DNA of 64,000 nucleotides from Hyphomicrobium sp. CS1GBMeth3. Its GTDB lineage: Bacteria > Pseudomonadota > Alphaproteobacteria > Rhizobiales > Hyphomicrobiaceae. The stretch spans positions 186,001-250,000 of the forward strand of contig NZ_FPHO01000002.1 in the NCBI RefSeq assembly GCF_900117455.1, given 5' to 3'. Both the position numbers and the translations under genes were made by a program. A model generated the notes under the pieces. It saw only the letters and a list, made by a program, of their open reading frames with translations, was not told the origin of the DNA and made no database searches. Below, piece by piece: positions 9,276-21,402 of this stretch (its first letter is position 1; the number at the start of each line of letters is the position of its first letter).

Positions 9276-10709
9276 TCAACCCGGCTTTCTCGCCATCAGG
9301 TACAGGATGCGCTCGGTGCCTGGGATGGCGCGCCGCTCGACGACGTCGAAGTGCGTCGTGAACGCGCGCTCGAAGCCTTCCTGCGTGTAGTCGGGGAAGA
9401 TGTCCGGTCTGTTGGCGAGCAGCCGCTTCACTTGCGAATCCGATTTCGGCACGAACTCGATGATCAGATTCCCGGATACCGCCGCGAGGAACGCGGCGAC
9501 CTTCGGAAGCGGCAGATTGTTGCCGATGGCGAGATGATGAAAGAGCGCGAGCGCCATGGCGAGGTCGGGCGCTGTCCGCTCGAACAGCGCCTTACGCTCG
9601 CGATTGAAGAAGCCCAGGGCCGGTGTCGGGTTCGTCAGATCCGACAGAGCCGGAACGATGTTAGTGATGCGCTCCTTGCGGCACTGGCGATAGTTCAGGT
9701 CGACGGCGCGCGGGTCGATGTCGACGCACAAGATCTCGCCTGCGAGGTCGCGGACGGCGCGGGACATCTCGCCGTTGTTGCCGCCGAGATCCCAGAGCGT
9801 GCGCGGGGCGACCCGGGTGACGTAGTCGCGGATGATCGCCTTCTTGGCGTCGAAGGCGTCGCTCGAGTAATTCGTGTCGTTGTAGTAGTCACCCCATTCG
9901 GTGAACTGCGCCTTCGGCTTCAGCTTGGCGATCAGCCGCTTGAGCGAGCCGGCGATGGCTTTGTGCTGGGCCGCTGACAGCGTGCGCGTCACCGCCACTT
10001 TCTTACGTTCGTCGGCGTATTTTTGCGTCATGCGGCCGTGCAAATGCAGATGCATTTGGATAGCCGGTGATAGCCGTGTGCGGCGCGGTAGGAGCCGCGA
10101 GGCAAGATCGAGCGGGATGCCGTCGAGATGGACCTGCAGCAGACGGCCGAGCGACAGATCCACGTACGACATGAGCAGGAGCGGAGCCAGGAAGTGTCGG
10201 CAGAACTGGCCGTAGGCGGGCCAAGCGCTGTGTCCCTCCAACGGATCGAACGACAGATGGTCGATCAGTGTCGCGCGCCCATCGACGAACTGGATGTTGA
10301 AGGCGCTGGCGTCCTTCAGAAGCATGCCATGGTCGAGGGCCAGCAGGTGAAGATCCAGCGTCGTCAGCGCCGCGTCCTGAAGCTGGCTGAAGCTCCACTC
10401 GTAGGGATAGGTCAGCAGCGAGAGCTGGCGCGGCTTCAGCACTAACGCACCGGCTGGGTCGGCGCCTTCTGGAGAGAACTGGTCTGCGGGAGCGGTCTCG
10501 AACGGGAGCAGCAGTCCGGCGCGCGTTGCCTTGGCGAGCAGGCCCGTCTCCTCGGCGCGGCGGAACACGGGCACGTAGGCCGCTTCAATCCAGCGGTAGA
10601 TGGTTCCGTCCTGCCAGAACAAGAAACCGGACGGGTCGCGGAATGAGCTGAACTCGCGCGGCGCGGCTGCGCTGCTCGGTGCCGAGGGTGTGATCGCAGG
10701 GGCGCTCAT
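9276..10709 (-). CDS. Kinase-like / SAM-methyltransferase fusion (NoeA-related)
   Basis: About 477 residues. The C-terminal part (about 300-477) is a class I SAM methyltransferase: motif I is LWDLGGNNGEMS, followed by LCVDIDPRAVDLN and ALALFHHLAIGNNLPL. The N-terminal part contains HGMLLKDASAFNIQF followed by LIDHLSF. These match the spacing of the catalytic loop (D-x4-N) and the metal-binding DxD/DFG-like segment of aminoglycoside-phosphotransferase/kinase folds. Related proteins are annotated in rhizobia as NoeA-like. The longer frame to 11231 runs through tRNA-Cys and was rejected; the ATG at 10709 opens the conserved part. It is followed closely by the sulfatase-like gene. The substrate is unknown. 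Confidence 0.75.
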   Translation of the reverse strand: MSAPAITPSAPSSAAAPREFSSFRDPSGFLFWQDGTIYRWIEAAYVPVFRRAEETGLLAKATRAGLLLPFETAPADQFSPEGADPAGALVLKPRQLSLLTYPYEWSFSQLQDAALTTLDLHLLALDHGMLLKDASAFNIQFVDGRATLIDHLSFDPLEGHSAWPAYGQFCRHFLAPLLLMSYVDLSLGRLLQVHLDGIPLDLASRLLPRRTRLSPAIQMHLHLHGRMTQKYADERKKVAVTRTLSAAQHKAIAGSLKRLIAKLKPKAQFTEWGDYYNDTNYSSDAFDAKKAIIRDYVTRVAPRTLWDLGGNNGEMSRAVRDLAGEILCVDIDPRAVDLNYRQCRKERITNIVPALSDLTNPTPALGFFNRERKALFERTAPDLAMALALFHHLAIGNNLPLPKVAAFLAAVSGNLIIEFVPKSDSQVKRLLANRPDIFPDYTQEGFERAFTTHFDVVERRAIPGTERILYLMARKPG

Positions 10710-10924
10710 CCGGCGGCTCCCGACGCTTCGACGTTCCGGACTGCAAGCAGGGTTTGCTTGGGCACGATCCCTCTTCCCACCTGTTCGGCGAGGCCCCCAG
10801 ATGACAGAATTTTGACATCCTGTAAATGCGAGGCGGAACGGAATTAGGGCACCTCTGCCGCCGTGGCGCGGCGGGCGCTGTGTGGGGAGGAGGGTGGTCG
10901 TGGATCGTAGCGGGAAGGGTAAGT

Positions 10925-10998
10925 TGGAGGCCACAGCCGGAATCGAACCGGCGTGTACGGATTTGCAGTCCGCTGCGTCACCACTCCGCCATGTGGCC
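10925..10998 (-). tRNA. tRNA-Cys (anticodon GCA)
   Basis: On the minus strand the acceptor stem GGCCACA pairs with TGTGGCC, followed by discriminator T and encoded CCA. The anticodon loop reads CTGCAAA with anticodon GCA, and the T arm is GGTTCGATTCC. All arms close properly; 74 nt in total. Confidence 0.96.
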
Positions 10999-11172
10999 TC
11001 TGATTTGCGCCCGGACGGTCTCGTCATCGGACCTCGGCCGTCGTCGGACCGAGGCGCAAAACTGCGGTGCGCACGCAGGCATCTATCATATAGACAAAGC
11101 TTTGCACAAGCGCAGGGTCGTACTCGGGCCATTCGGCGTGCAAAACCAGGAAGCAGGGGCTCGCGCGGTGGA

Positions 11173-11571
11173 ATGCGGCAGGCACTGAAACGGGCCTTCG
11201 GGCAGCTCGAGACGCTGGCCAAGCGCGCCAAGCGGGATGGCCTCGCGCTTTACCTCGCGGCCCGTGATCCCCGCGTCTCGTGGACGGTCAAGCTGTTCGC
11301 GGTGCTGGTCGCGGCCTATGTGCTCTCGCCCATCGATCTCATTCCGGACTTCATCCCGGTGATCGGGTTTCTGGACGAGTTGATCCTCCTGCCCATTCTG
11401 GTCGGGGTGGTGGCGCGCTTCGTCGATCCAGCGCTGATGGCGGAGTTGCGTGCGGCGGCGGAGCGGCTCGCCGAGCGGCCGCGCAGCACTTTGGGCGCTG
11501 TGCTCATCGTGATCCTGTGGACGGCCCTGGCGGGGCTGGTCGCGTGGGCCTTGTGGCCGCGCGCGTCGTGA
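11173..11571 (+). CDS. DUF1232 (YkvA-like) membrane protein
   Basis: About 132 residues. The core AYVLSPIDLIPDFIPVIGFLDE is the DUF1232 hallmark, here embedded in hydrophobic segments (about residues 35-80). A further C-terminal membrane span (TLGAVLIVILWTALAGLVAW) is followed by a short tail. The frame is open from 10882, but that part crosses tRNA-Cys, so the ATG at 11173 was taken. The molecular function of the family is not established. It is divergent from the tRNA and followed after 117 bases by the methyltransferase gene. Confidence 0.85.
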   Translation: MRQALKRAFGQLETLAKRAKRDGLALYLAARDPRVSWTVKLFAVLVAAYVLSPIDLIPDFIPVIGFLDELILLPILVGVVARFVDPALMAELRAAAERLAERPRSTLGAVLIVILWTALAGLVAWALWPRAS

Positions 11572-11688
11572 CCGCATGTCCAGGTGTCGTATTATCCAGG
11601 TATCGGGGCGGTGGCCGACCGGATTGAGTTTGAGTATGGTCAGGCGAGGCTTCCGTCGGCCGGTGCAATCTCGGCCTAGCAGGGAAGC

Positions 11689-12372
11689 ATGCGGGAGGAC
11701 GCAGTGGACTACGAGACGCAGCGCAAGAACATGGTCGAATCGCAGGTGCGGCCCAGCGACGTAACCGATCGCCGGATCATTCGCACCATGCTCGATCTCC
11801 CGCGCGAACGCTTCGTTCCGGAGGCTTATCGGTCGCTCGCTTACATGGATGGGCCGGTGCCGCTCGCAGCGCCCGCGGGCCACGGCGCGCGACGGGCGCT
11901 GCTCTCCGCCCGCACGCTCGCCAAGCTTGTCCAGATCGCGAATATCGACCCGGATGCGGCTGTGCTCGATATCGGTGCGGGCACGGGGTATGGGGCGGCG
12001 TTGCTTGGCCGTCTCGCGGGGCGCGTGGTCGCGCTCGACAGCGACGCAAGCCTTCTCGGTGTGGCGCGCAGGGTTCTTCCCGAGCTCGGTGCGGACGACG
12101 TGACGGTGGTCGAAGGCGAACTCGCGCAAGGCTGGTCACCCGAGAGCCCGTACGATGCCATCGTCATCGAGGGGGCTGTCGAGGAAATCAGGCCGGATTT
12201 GCTCGATCAGCTCAAGGATGGGGGGCGGCTTGTGGCTATCGTCGGTGCCCCTGCGGCCGGGCGGGCGACGCTCTGGCGCCGCAATGGCAACACATTCGGG
12301 CAGGCGAGCATCTTCGACGCTACGGCCGATATCCTGCCGAGTTTCGAAAAAGCGCGGACCTTCGCATTTTGA
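11689..12372 (+). CDS. Protein-L-isoaspartate O-methyltransferase family protein
   Basis: SAM-dependent methyltransferase of the PIMT family, 227 residues. It contains the N-terminal helix with RKNMVESQVRPSDVTDRRI, the region ERFVPEAYRSLAYMD, motif I VLDIGAGTGYGAALL, and YDAIVIEGAVEEI. The usual PIMT repairs isoaspartyl residues in ageing proteins. This version lacks a clear match to the GGQTISQP substrate loop, having APAGHGARRALLS there, so its substrate may differ. The ATG at 11689 and a GTG at 11704 preceded by GGGAGGA are both possible starts. It lies upstream of tolC, an order common in Hyphomicrobiales. Confidence 0.85.
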   Translation: MREDAVDYETQRKNMVESQVRPSDVTDRRIIRTMLDLPRERFVPEAYRSLAYMDGPVPLAAPAGHGARRALLSARTLAKLVQIANIDPDAAVLDIGAGTGYGAALLGRLAGRVVALDSDASLLGVARRVLPELGADDVTVVEGELAQGWSPESPYDAIVIEGAVEEIRPDLLDQLKDGGRLVAIVGAPAAGRATLWRRNGNTFGQASIFDATADILPSFEKARTFAF

Positions 12373-12632
12373 AAAATAGTGCCGCCTACCCCTTGCGGAT
12401 AGCTCGAGCTTTTTTACTCTTCGAGAATGGGGCGGGCTGAGCCTCCGTGCTCGGTTTTTGTGTTTCTTTCCGATATTTCAATGAATTGAACGCGTGCACG
12501 TAAGCGCGGCTCTCGGAATTTCACGGCAAGTCCAGGCTCCGGTGTGTGGGAATGCGGCAACGCTCGCAAGTCCATGCTTGGACAGGACGATGTGTTCACT
12601 TCTGCGAATCGAGCCCGTGTTCTAGAAAAACG

Positions 12633-14165
12633 ATGCGAGTCGCCGTGCCGCATCTGCGGGGCGGCGTCACTTGCAGGGTGGTTGTCAAAATAAACACCAG
12701 GCAAAGTTCGGGGCTAGGTTTGATCTATCTCAGAAGGATTTGCCGGCTTGCGGTTGGTGCTGCTGGAGCGGTGGCCGGTGTCGCCGTTCTCGGTGCGCCT
12801 TCCGCGCTCAAGGCAGAGACGCTGAACGAAGCGCTTGCGGCCGCTTACCAGTACAACCCGCAGCTCGACGCAGAACGTGCGCGCCTCAGGGCAACCGATG
12901 AGGAGGTGACGCGCGCCCGCTCCGGATTCCGGCCTGTGATCACCGGCAATGCGGACATCAATTACGATTGGCAGAAGAACCGTACCAGCACCACGACGAC
13001 CGAGGACACGCTCAAGCCGGGCGGCTACTCGGTCAATGCCGTGCAACCTCTTTTCAGCGGCTTTCGCACCATCAATGCAGTGAACGAGCAGGAGGCCAAC
13101 GTCCGCGCCGGGCGTGAGGTGCTGCGCTCGGTCGAGCAGAATGTGCTCCTGCAGGCGGTCACCGCGTTCATGGACGTGGTGCGCGATCAGGCGATCGTTC
13201 GGCTGCGTGAGAATAACGTCAACGTGCTGACGCGCGAACTGCGCGCGACCGAGGATCGCTTCGCCGTCGGCGAAGTGACGCGCACGGACGTGGCACAGGC
13301 GCAGGCGCGCCGGGCCGGTGCGGTGTCGAATCTCGACCTTGCCAAAGCCAATCTCAAAACCAGCCGCGCAGCCTACGAGCGCGTGGTCGGACACGCGCCG
13401 CAGAACCTTATCGAGCCGAAGGGCTATGAGCGCTTCCTTCCTCGCTCGCTGGAAGAGGCGGTCAACGTCGGCACGCACGAGAACCCGGCGGTGGTCAACG
13501 CTCTCTATCTCGAGCAGGCCTCCAAGTTTGCCGTTGATCGGATCCGCGGCGAGTTGTTGCCGAGCGTTCAGCTCGAAGCTTCCTATTCCGATCGCTTCGA
13601 GACGACCCAGTCCATCAACGAGTCCGAAGGCGTGACCGTAACCGGCCGTCTGACCGTGCCGATCTATGAGGGCGGCGAGGTCTACGCGCGCGTTCGCCAG
13701 CAAAAGCATATTCACGTCAGCCGTTTGCAGGAAATCGAGCAAGCGCGCAGCGAGTCCGAGGAGCAGGTTGTTGCGGCTTGGTCGCAGCTTCTGGCGGCTC
13801 GGGCCCAGATCCAGTCCGATCAATCGCAGGTGGAAGCCAATACGACGGCGCTAACGGGCGTGCGCGAGGAAGAGCGGGTTGGACAGCGCACGCTGCTCGA
13901 TGTGCTCAACGCTGAGGTCGAGCTTTTGAACTCTCAGGTTCAGCTCGTGTCGACGCGGCGCAATCTCGTGGTGGCGAGCTATGCGGTGTTGGCTGCCGTT
14001 GGCCGCCTGGATTCTGTGAATCTCGGCTTCACGTCAGTTTCTTACGATCCTGAAGCAAATTATCAGGAGGTTCGGCGTAAGCCTTGGGGCACTTCGATAA
14101 CCCACTCTGACGGGCGTATCGAAGAGGTGCCGGCCGAGTCGGATTACTCCGGAAGCGCGAAATAA
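12633..14165 (+). CDS. tolC: TolC-family outer-membrane efflux/secretion channel
   Basis: Trimeric outer-membrane channel for type I secretion and RND/ABC efflux. A signal-peptide-like stretch (LAVGAAGAVAGVAVLGAPSALKA) precedes the mature start ETLNEALAAAYQYNPQL, the classic beginning of TolC proteins. Two long coiled-coil repeats follow, each with an outer-strand segment (for example QPLFSGFRTINAVNE and VPIYEGGEVYARVRQ) and helices rich in A/R/E/Q. The C-terminus carries GQRTLLDVLNAEVELLNSQVQL, the second family signature. The open frame begins at 12546; I chose the ATG at 12633, but an even later start at the signal peptide is possible. Likely partners include the RND pump at 54.9-59.1 kb. 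Confidence 0.92.
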   Translation: MRVAVPHLRGGVTCRVVVKINTRQSSGLGLIYLRRICRLAVGAAGAVAGVAVLGAPSALKAETLNEALAAAYQYNPQLDAERARLRATDEEVTRARSGFRPVITGNADINYDWQKNRTSTTTTEDTLKPGGYSVNAVQPLFSGFRTINAVNEQEANVRAGREVLRSVEQNVLLQAVTAFMDVVRDQAIVRLRENNVNVLTRELRATEDRFAVGEVTRTDVAQAQARRAGAVSNLDLAKANLKTSRAAYERVVGHAPQNLIEPKGYERFLPRSLEEAVNVGTHENPAVVNALYLEQASKFAVDRIRGELLPSVQLEASYSDRFETTQSINESEGVTVTGRLTVPIYEGGEVYARVRQQKHIHVSRLQEIEQARSESEEQVVAAWSQLLAARAQIQSDQSQVEANTTALTGVREEERVGQRTLLDVLNAEVELLNSQVQLVSTRRNLVVASYAVLAAVGRLDSVNLGFTSVSYDPEANYQEVRRKPWGTSITHSDGRIEEVPAESDYSGSAK

Positions 14166-14490
14166 TCTCCTTGAGCTTGCCGCACAGGGCAGGTTAGCTG
14201 AGCTGACCTGCTTGTCGATTTGTGTCGGCCTGTGGCATTGCCACATCGTTGCCCACTATGGCGCTTAGCTTGGCGCGCGGTGGGAGTCCCACACACAACA
14301 ATTGAATGATCGGGAGCTGGGTCGGTCGGCGGGTGGTGGCCGGTGACGTCAGCAGAAGAGGCCTCGTTGCCTACGCGCACCGAGGCTGGGGGGTGGCCGC
14401 ATAACTTCGTCGCGGTGCTCACTCGGGGCGGCATCCTATGCGGGTGGGATGTCGGATGTGCTTGTCGTGGAGTGCGTAGGGAGTGGCGTA
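14166..14490. other. Intergenic region between tolC and the first popZ
   Basis: This 325-base stretch has no convincing gene. Besides the hairpin at 14189-14211 it holds a second small stem, TGTGGC-ATT-GCCACA, at 14231-14245. The remainder is GC-rich leader for the first PopZ gene and contains the AGGGAG ribosome-binding site just before its ATG. Confidence 0.6.
14189..14211 (+). terminator. Hairpin after tolC
   Basis: GCAGGTTAG and CTGACCTGC pair over nine positions, including one G-T wobble, with a five-base loop, 24 bases after the tolC stop. Only a mixed TTGTCGATTTG tract follows, so termination is plausible but not certain. Confidence 0.45.
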
Positions 14491-15477
14491 ATGAACATGA
14501 CAGAGAAAAACGGCCAGCCGAGCATGGAGGAAATTCTCGCATCGATCCGCAGGATCATTGCCGAGGAGCCTACAACTCACCCGCATAACGGCGAATTTCG
14601 CGGTACGCCGATCGTGCTCAAGGGCGATGGCGCGCTGGAGGATGCCAGCGAGTTCGACCTTCCGTCGATTTTCCGTTCCTCTCCGCCGTCTACAAACGAG
14701 CGACAGATACCGCTGCTTGGCCGTCTCACCGATGCGATCCGCCACGCCACGTCTTCCGTCCAGCCCGAGGCTGCCGTCAACGGCGAGGCGCATGCGGCAG
14801 AGGCGTCGGCGTCGTCAGGTTCCGGGACGCCGTCTCCGTCAGCAGGGCTCAGCACTTTGAAGTCCGTCCGCCCCGACTTGCACACCGCGGCGGCCCCCTC
14901 CGAACCCGGCCGCCCCGCTGGCAGTGCGCCTGCGAATGGCGCTTCCGTCGCCAACACTCCGTCGCAGCCTGCAAGTCAGCAAAGCGGTCCATTCCCCGCG
15001 GCGGCGTCCGGTGGCCTGGAGCCGCATCGTGTCATGGCGCCTTTCAAGGACACGCATTTCTTGCGCATGTCGGGTCCAACGGTGGAGCCGTCGCCGCAGC
15101 CAACGGCAGCTCCTGCTCCTGTGCCCGCGGCGCCGCCCGTTCAGTATGCGGCGCCGGATTTCAGCGGGATCATCTCCGAGGTGCCGGAGCAGCACGCTCC
15201 CGTCTTCACGCCGCCGCCGGCTGCGGTGCCTCAAGAGCCGATCGCGATGCCACCGCCTCCGCCGCTGCCTCCGGTTGCTGCGGCGCACCCGCAACCTGCC
15301 CCCGTCGCCGCTCCGCCAGCGCCCACAGGCGAGCCGACGGGCACCATCGAGGATGCGACCGCCGATCTGCTCCGGCCGATGTTGCGCCAGTGGCTCGCCG
15401 ATAACATGCCGCGCATGGTCGAAAAGGCGCTTCACATCGAGATGGCCGAGAGCATCAAGGCGCCCCGCAAGCCTTAA
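14491..15477 (+). CDS. popZ: PopZ (DUF2497) polar organiser, first copy
   Basis: Cytoplasmic scaffold that in alphaproteobacteria self-assembles at the pole, tethers ParB-parS and recruits cell-cycle regulators. The protein has 328 residues. The N-terminal recruitment helix is [17 protein letters not shown] (residues about 9-25). A disordered proline/alanine/serine-rich linker of roughly 245 residues follows, then the C-terminal oligomerisation helices (TADLLRPMLRQWLADNM and VEKALHIEMAESI). The ATG at 14491 was chosen because AGGGAG lies eight bases upstream and the family begins there. A second full PopZ gene follows 241 bases later, then valS. The linker is not strongly acidic, unlike that of Caulobacter PopZ. 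Confidence 0.93.
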   Translation: MNMTEKNGQPSMEEILASIRRIIAEEPTTHPHNGEFRGTPIVLKGDGALEDASEFDLPSIFRSSPPSTNERQIPLLGRLTDAIRHATSSVQPEAAVNGEAHAAEASASSGSGTPSPSAGLSTLKSVRPDLHTAAAPSEPGRPAGSAPANGASVANTPSQPASQQSGPFPAAASGGLEPHRVMAPFKDTHFLRMSGPTVEPSPQPTAAPAPVPAAPPVQYAAPDFSGIISEVPEQHAPVFTPPPAAVPQEPIAMPPPPPLPPVAAAHPQPAPVAAPPAPTGEPTGTIEDATADLLRPMLRQWLADNMPRMVEKALHIEMAESIKAPRKP

Positions 15478-15718
15478 GCAGGATTTCGTGCGTCTGGCCT
15501 AAACTTGGGCCCGTCGCCTCGAAATCGTCGCATGCTTCGTTGAGCATATGGCGCGAAGTTTGCGGAAAGGTGCGGAGACGCATTGATGCCCGGCCGGCGC
15601 CGAGGTACGTCTTTCGGATGAAACATCAAATCGTTCGCTCTGATTTGCATGCTGCTGAGCTGCAGACGCCGATGTGCTCGCGGCGTGCATTGGAAGGCGG
15701 CCAAGGCGGCAGGGCAGC

Positions 15719-17281
15719 ATGAACAAACCGGATAAAGCCGGCGAGCCGAGCATGGAGGAGATCCTGGCGTCGATCCGCCAGATCATCGCCGACGAGCCGG
15801 CGGCCGAGCCGCCCGAGACCTCCATCGAAGCCAATCCTCTGGTGCCGCAGTCTCAGGCCGCGCCAAAGGTAGAAGCACCGCAGCCGCTTTCGGACCGGTT
15901 GAGCAACGTGCTGAAGTCGGGGCCGTTGCCGCCGACCAGTCCGTTCGGCTCGAAGCGCCCGTTCTCGTTCGATCAAGACCTCGCCGATATGTTCGACGAG
16001 GGCGACGCGGTCAACGGTGGTGCGGGCGGCGCGCCGAAGCCGGATCTGCGCGTTCCGACCGGGCTTTCGCATCCCATGTCGCGCAAGTCGTTCGTCCCGT
16101 CGCCTCCGCCGCGGGAGGAAGTGGCAAAGCCTTTCACGGATGGTGCCGCCGCGTTGCCCCCGCAGCTTGCTCCTTCCGAGACGGCAGTTCCTCCGCCGCC
16201 CTTTGGCAGCACCGAGCGACCTGCCGCGCCATCGCCTGCGGCCGGGCCTGCACCGGCTCCCTCCTATGGCTTTCCTCCGTTGCGCAAGACTAGCTTTTCC
16301 CCGCCGCAGTCGTCGGCTCCGTCCGCGCCTGCGCCAGGCGTGCGGGCCAACCAGCCGCCGGCTGGCGGGGTCATCAACGGCGCCAACATGACTGCATCAC
16401 CTTCGCCGGGTGCGGGGGCGACACCGGCGAGCCTCGAAGAAGCGCTGCGCGCAGCCCGTGCATCGACTGCGGCGCAGCCGGCTCCAGAGCCTAAGCCAAC
16501 ACCCGCTGCCAACGCGGGGCCGGTTTTGGGCACGGCACCCACGGATACGTTCGCCGCCGGCAACAGTAGCGCGGAGCCTGCGCCGTCGTCTCAGGCGCCT
16601 GCCGATACGAGCCGTCCGGCCTCGCCTTTCGCGGCGTTTGCGCCGTCGACCGCGGCACCGTTTTCTCCCGCGCCCACGGCGCAAGCCACGCCCGAGCGTC
16701 CGGAGGTCACAGCGCCCGCGTCGTCGCCCGCTTTCGGATCGTCGCGGCCCTTCGGCGCCCCGCAGGCGCCGGTTGATGAGCCCGCCGTGAGGCCGCAGCC
16801 CACGTACCAGCCCGCGAGCAAGCCTGCGGAGCCGCGGCCGTTCGCCGGGCCGATCACGGGGATTCCGCCCGAGTCACCGGGTTATTCATCGCAATCTCGC
16901 TTCACAGGGGGTGCCGATCCCACGAGCAGCGCTGCCGCGCACCAGGCACTCGATGCGCTGGCGCTTGGGCTTGCCGCGTCTGCCGCTGTAACGTCGGCGT
17001 CCGTATCGCCGGAGGCTCACTCACCGGCCATTCCATTGACGCCCATCGTCGAGCCTGAGCCTGCACCCGAGCGCGCGCCCACACCTTCGACGCTGCCCGC
17101 GACTGTGCCGTCCTACGGTACAAACGCGCCACCGCGTACGCTCGAGGATGCGGTTGCCGACATGTTGCGGCCGATGCTGCAGCAGTGGGTTGCGGAAAAC
17201 ATGCCGCGCATTATCGAGCGCGCGCTTCGGACCGAGGTCGCGAACACGATAAAGCCGGGCCAGAAGCCGCCGGGCACCTGA
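15719..17281 (+). CDS. PopZ (DUF2497) polar organiser, second copy with long linker
   Basis: Paralogue of the preceding gene, 520 residues. The N-terminal helix [17 protein letters not shown] and C-terminal helices [17 protein letters not shown] and [14 protein letters not shown] are nearly the same as in the first copy. The linker, however, is about 420 residues long and made almost wholly of P, A, S, G and T. The ATG at 15719 fits the family start; the frame is open a further 15 codons upstream without support. The position just before valS is the usual place of popZ in Hyphomicrobiales, so this may be the ancestral locus copy. Polar scaffolding is inferred from the family. How the two copies divide the work is unknown. 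Confidence 0.92.
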   Translation: MNKPDKAGEPSMEEILASIRQIIADEPAAEPPETSIEANPLVPQSQAAPKVEAPQPLSDRLSNVLKSGPLPPTSPFGSKRPFSFDQDLADMFDEGDAVNGGAGGAPKPDLRVPTGLSHPMSRKSFVPSPPPREEVAKPFTDGAAALPPQLAPSETAVPPPPFGSTERPAAPSPAAGPAPAPSYGFPPLRKTSFSPPQSSAPSAPAPGVRANQPPAGGVINGANMTASPSPGAGATPASLEEALRAARASTAAQPAPEPKPTPAANAGPVLGTAPTDTFAAGNSSAEPAPSSQAPADTSRPASPFAAFAPSTAAPFSPAPTAQATPERPEVTAPASSPAFGSSRPFGAPQAPVDEPAVRPQPTYQPASKPAEPRPFAGPITGIPPESPGYSSQSRFTGGADPTSSAAAHQALDALALGLAASAAVTSASVSPEAHSPAIPLTPIVEPEPAPERAPTPSTLPATVPSYGTNAPPRTLEDAVADMLRPMLQQWVAENMPRIIERALRTEVANTIKPGQKPPGT

Positions 17282-17484
17282 TCCCCCGGCCGCGCTGCAC
17301 GCCGAGCCTTCGAAAAATGGCCAGCTCTCGCCGATCAGGGTGTGGCTCCCGTATTTTCAGCACATTGACAGAGGCGGAGCGGGTTCGTAGGACGCCAATT
17401 CCCTCAAGTTTCCCCTGCGTCTCGCCGGATATTGACGGCTCCTTCCGAGACGACGATCCCACACCGCAAAGGCTTCCGCGCCCC

Positions 17485-20262
<2,778 letters not shown>

Positions 20263-20290
20263 TGGTGCACCGCTCGAGTGATGCGGATGG

Positions 20291-20875
20291 CTATGCGGGC
20301 GCAGTTTGCACAGAGCGCACGCGCAGCTCGGCGAGCTTCCATTCGAGACCGCGCAGCCGCAACAGACCGACGTAGTGGCGCGCCGGGTCGTTCTTGTCGG
20401 CCATCTCGATCTCGAAGGTAGTCGGGGAGTGGAACTCGGCACGCTTCACGCGCGACCAGAAGCCTCTCGCGCGCTCGTGCCAGGGCTGGGCTCTGAGTGC
20501 CGCGGCTTCGCCCGAGATGTTCTCGCGATGAAATTCGCGGGCGCCGAACAGCCGCGGCAGTCCCTCCGGCGTGACATAGCTCTCGACGATGTTGTCGACG
20601 GCGCGGCGGCTGATGCCGGCCTTGATCCGCTGCCAGAGGCCGGGTTTCGGCGGGTGAGCACCCGATGCCACCACAGGGGTGGGGCCGAGGGCATACTCGG
20701 TCAGTGAGCTCCGCAGCGTCTCGCGCACGGTCGGCCATTCGATCTTGGCATCGATGTAGGCGGTGTTGCCGGTGCGAACGGCTTCGCGGATGTGCCAGAC
20801 CGTTATCAGCGGGTAGGCGACATAGCCAGTCGCCAGCACCAGGGCGCCAGCCAAAGAGATCAGATACTTCCTCAT
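20291..20875 (-). CDS. DUF2939 protein with N-terminal anchor
   Basis: 194 residues. An N-terminal hydrophobic segment (KYLISLAGALVLATGYVAYPLI) acts as signal anchor, followed by WHIREAVRTGNTAYIDAKIEWPTVRETL, a typical DUF2939 opening in which a short helical repeat resembles a pseudo-TPR. A C-terminal beta-rich part (TTFEIEMADKND and LRLRGLEWKLAELRV) completes it. The family has no known function; an inner-membrane or periplasmic location is inferred. It converges with valS at 28 bases distance. Confidence 0.8.
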   Translation of the reverse strand: MRKYLISLAGALVLATGYVAYPLITVWHIREAVRTGNTAYIDAKIEWPTVRETLRSSLTEYALGPTPVVASGAHPPKPGLWQRIKAGISRRAVDNIVESYVTPEGLPRLFGAREFHRENISGEAAALRAQPWHERARGFWSRVKRAEFHSPTTFEIEMADKNDPARHYVGLLRLRGLEWKLAELRVRSVQTAPA

Positions 20876-21402
20876 CGTTCGAAGTCGGGACCTCCAGAGC
20901 CCGGCGTGTCCTTTACCATGAGCGGAGGATTGGGGCCGTGTTCAGGCCGGGCGCAAGCTTGCTGGTTTGGCGGTGACTGCCCAACTTTCCTGCACTTGGT
21001 CGCCGTAAGGCCCAAGTGGAGCCAGAGATCGGCCGAGATCGGATGGTAAACGCTAAAATAGCGGATATCGAAACCGGGCTAGGCTGCGGTACTGTGGTGT
21101 GATGGTCACTCCGGTAAAATAGTCCTAAAATCGGAGGGCTGAAATAAAGGTTGTTGCCGGGGTGCAACGAATTTCGGCGGTTGTGCCTCGGTTGGGCCAC
21201 AAATTGGCGCGACGAAGAGATGGAAGAACGGAAGCTTGCGGGGGCTTCAGGTTCGGACTGGGCGGTTGCGCGATTTTCAGGCGACCGCAGATCCAAGTTT
21301 CCGAAGCGGCCTTATCTGAAGACATTGCTTTCCGCTCTGACGGGACCCCTGCGTGTTTCGCGGGCGGGACCGGCGTAGACATAAGAGAATGGACGTGAGT
21401 TG
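20876..21402. other. Divergent intergenic region before ilvD
   Basis: This 527-base gap separates the divergent DUF2939 and ilvD genes. Two short frames (20913-21296 minus and 21151-21378 plus) lack ribosome-binding sites and family features, and I take them as chance. A modest AT-rich part around 21045-21150 could hold promoters. A small stem (GTTGC/GCAAC) lies near 21150-21166. I see no leader peptide with a run of Ile, Leu or Val codons and no recognisable riboswitch. Confidence 0.5.

Noticed and set aside
10710..11231. Upstream extension of the kinase-like/methyltransferase frame
   Set aside because: It runs through the tRNA-Cys gene and has no protein-like features.
15590..17281. Second PopZ frame considered as possible low-complexity artefact
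   Set aside because: Both ends carry the specific PopZ helices in the right order and frame, so it is a genuine gene rather than a P/A/S-rich chance frame.
17282..17484. Possible T-box or other riboswitch before valS (also checked before argS, serS and ilvD)
   Set aside because: No T-box NGGN bulge, specifier loop or terminator-antiterminator pair is visible, and such elements are not expected in alphaproteobacteria.
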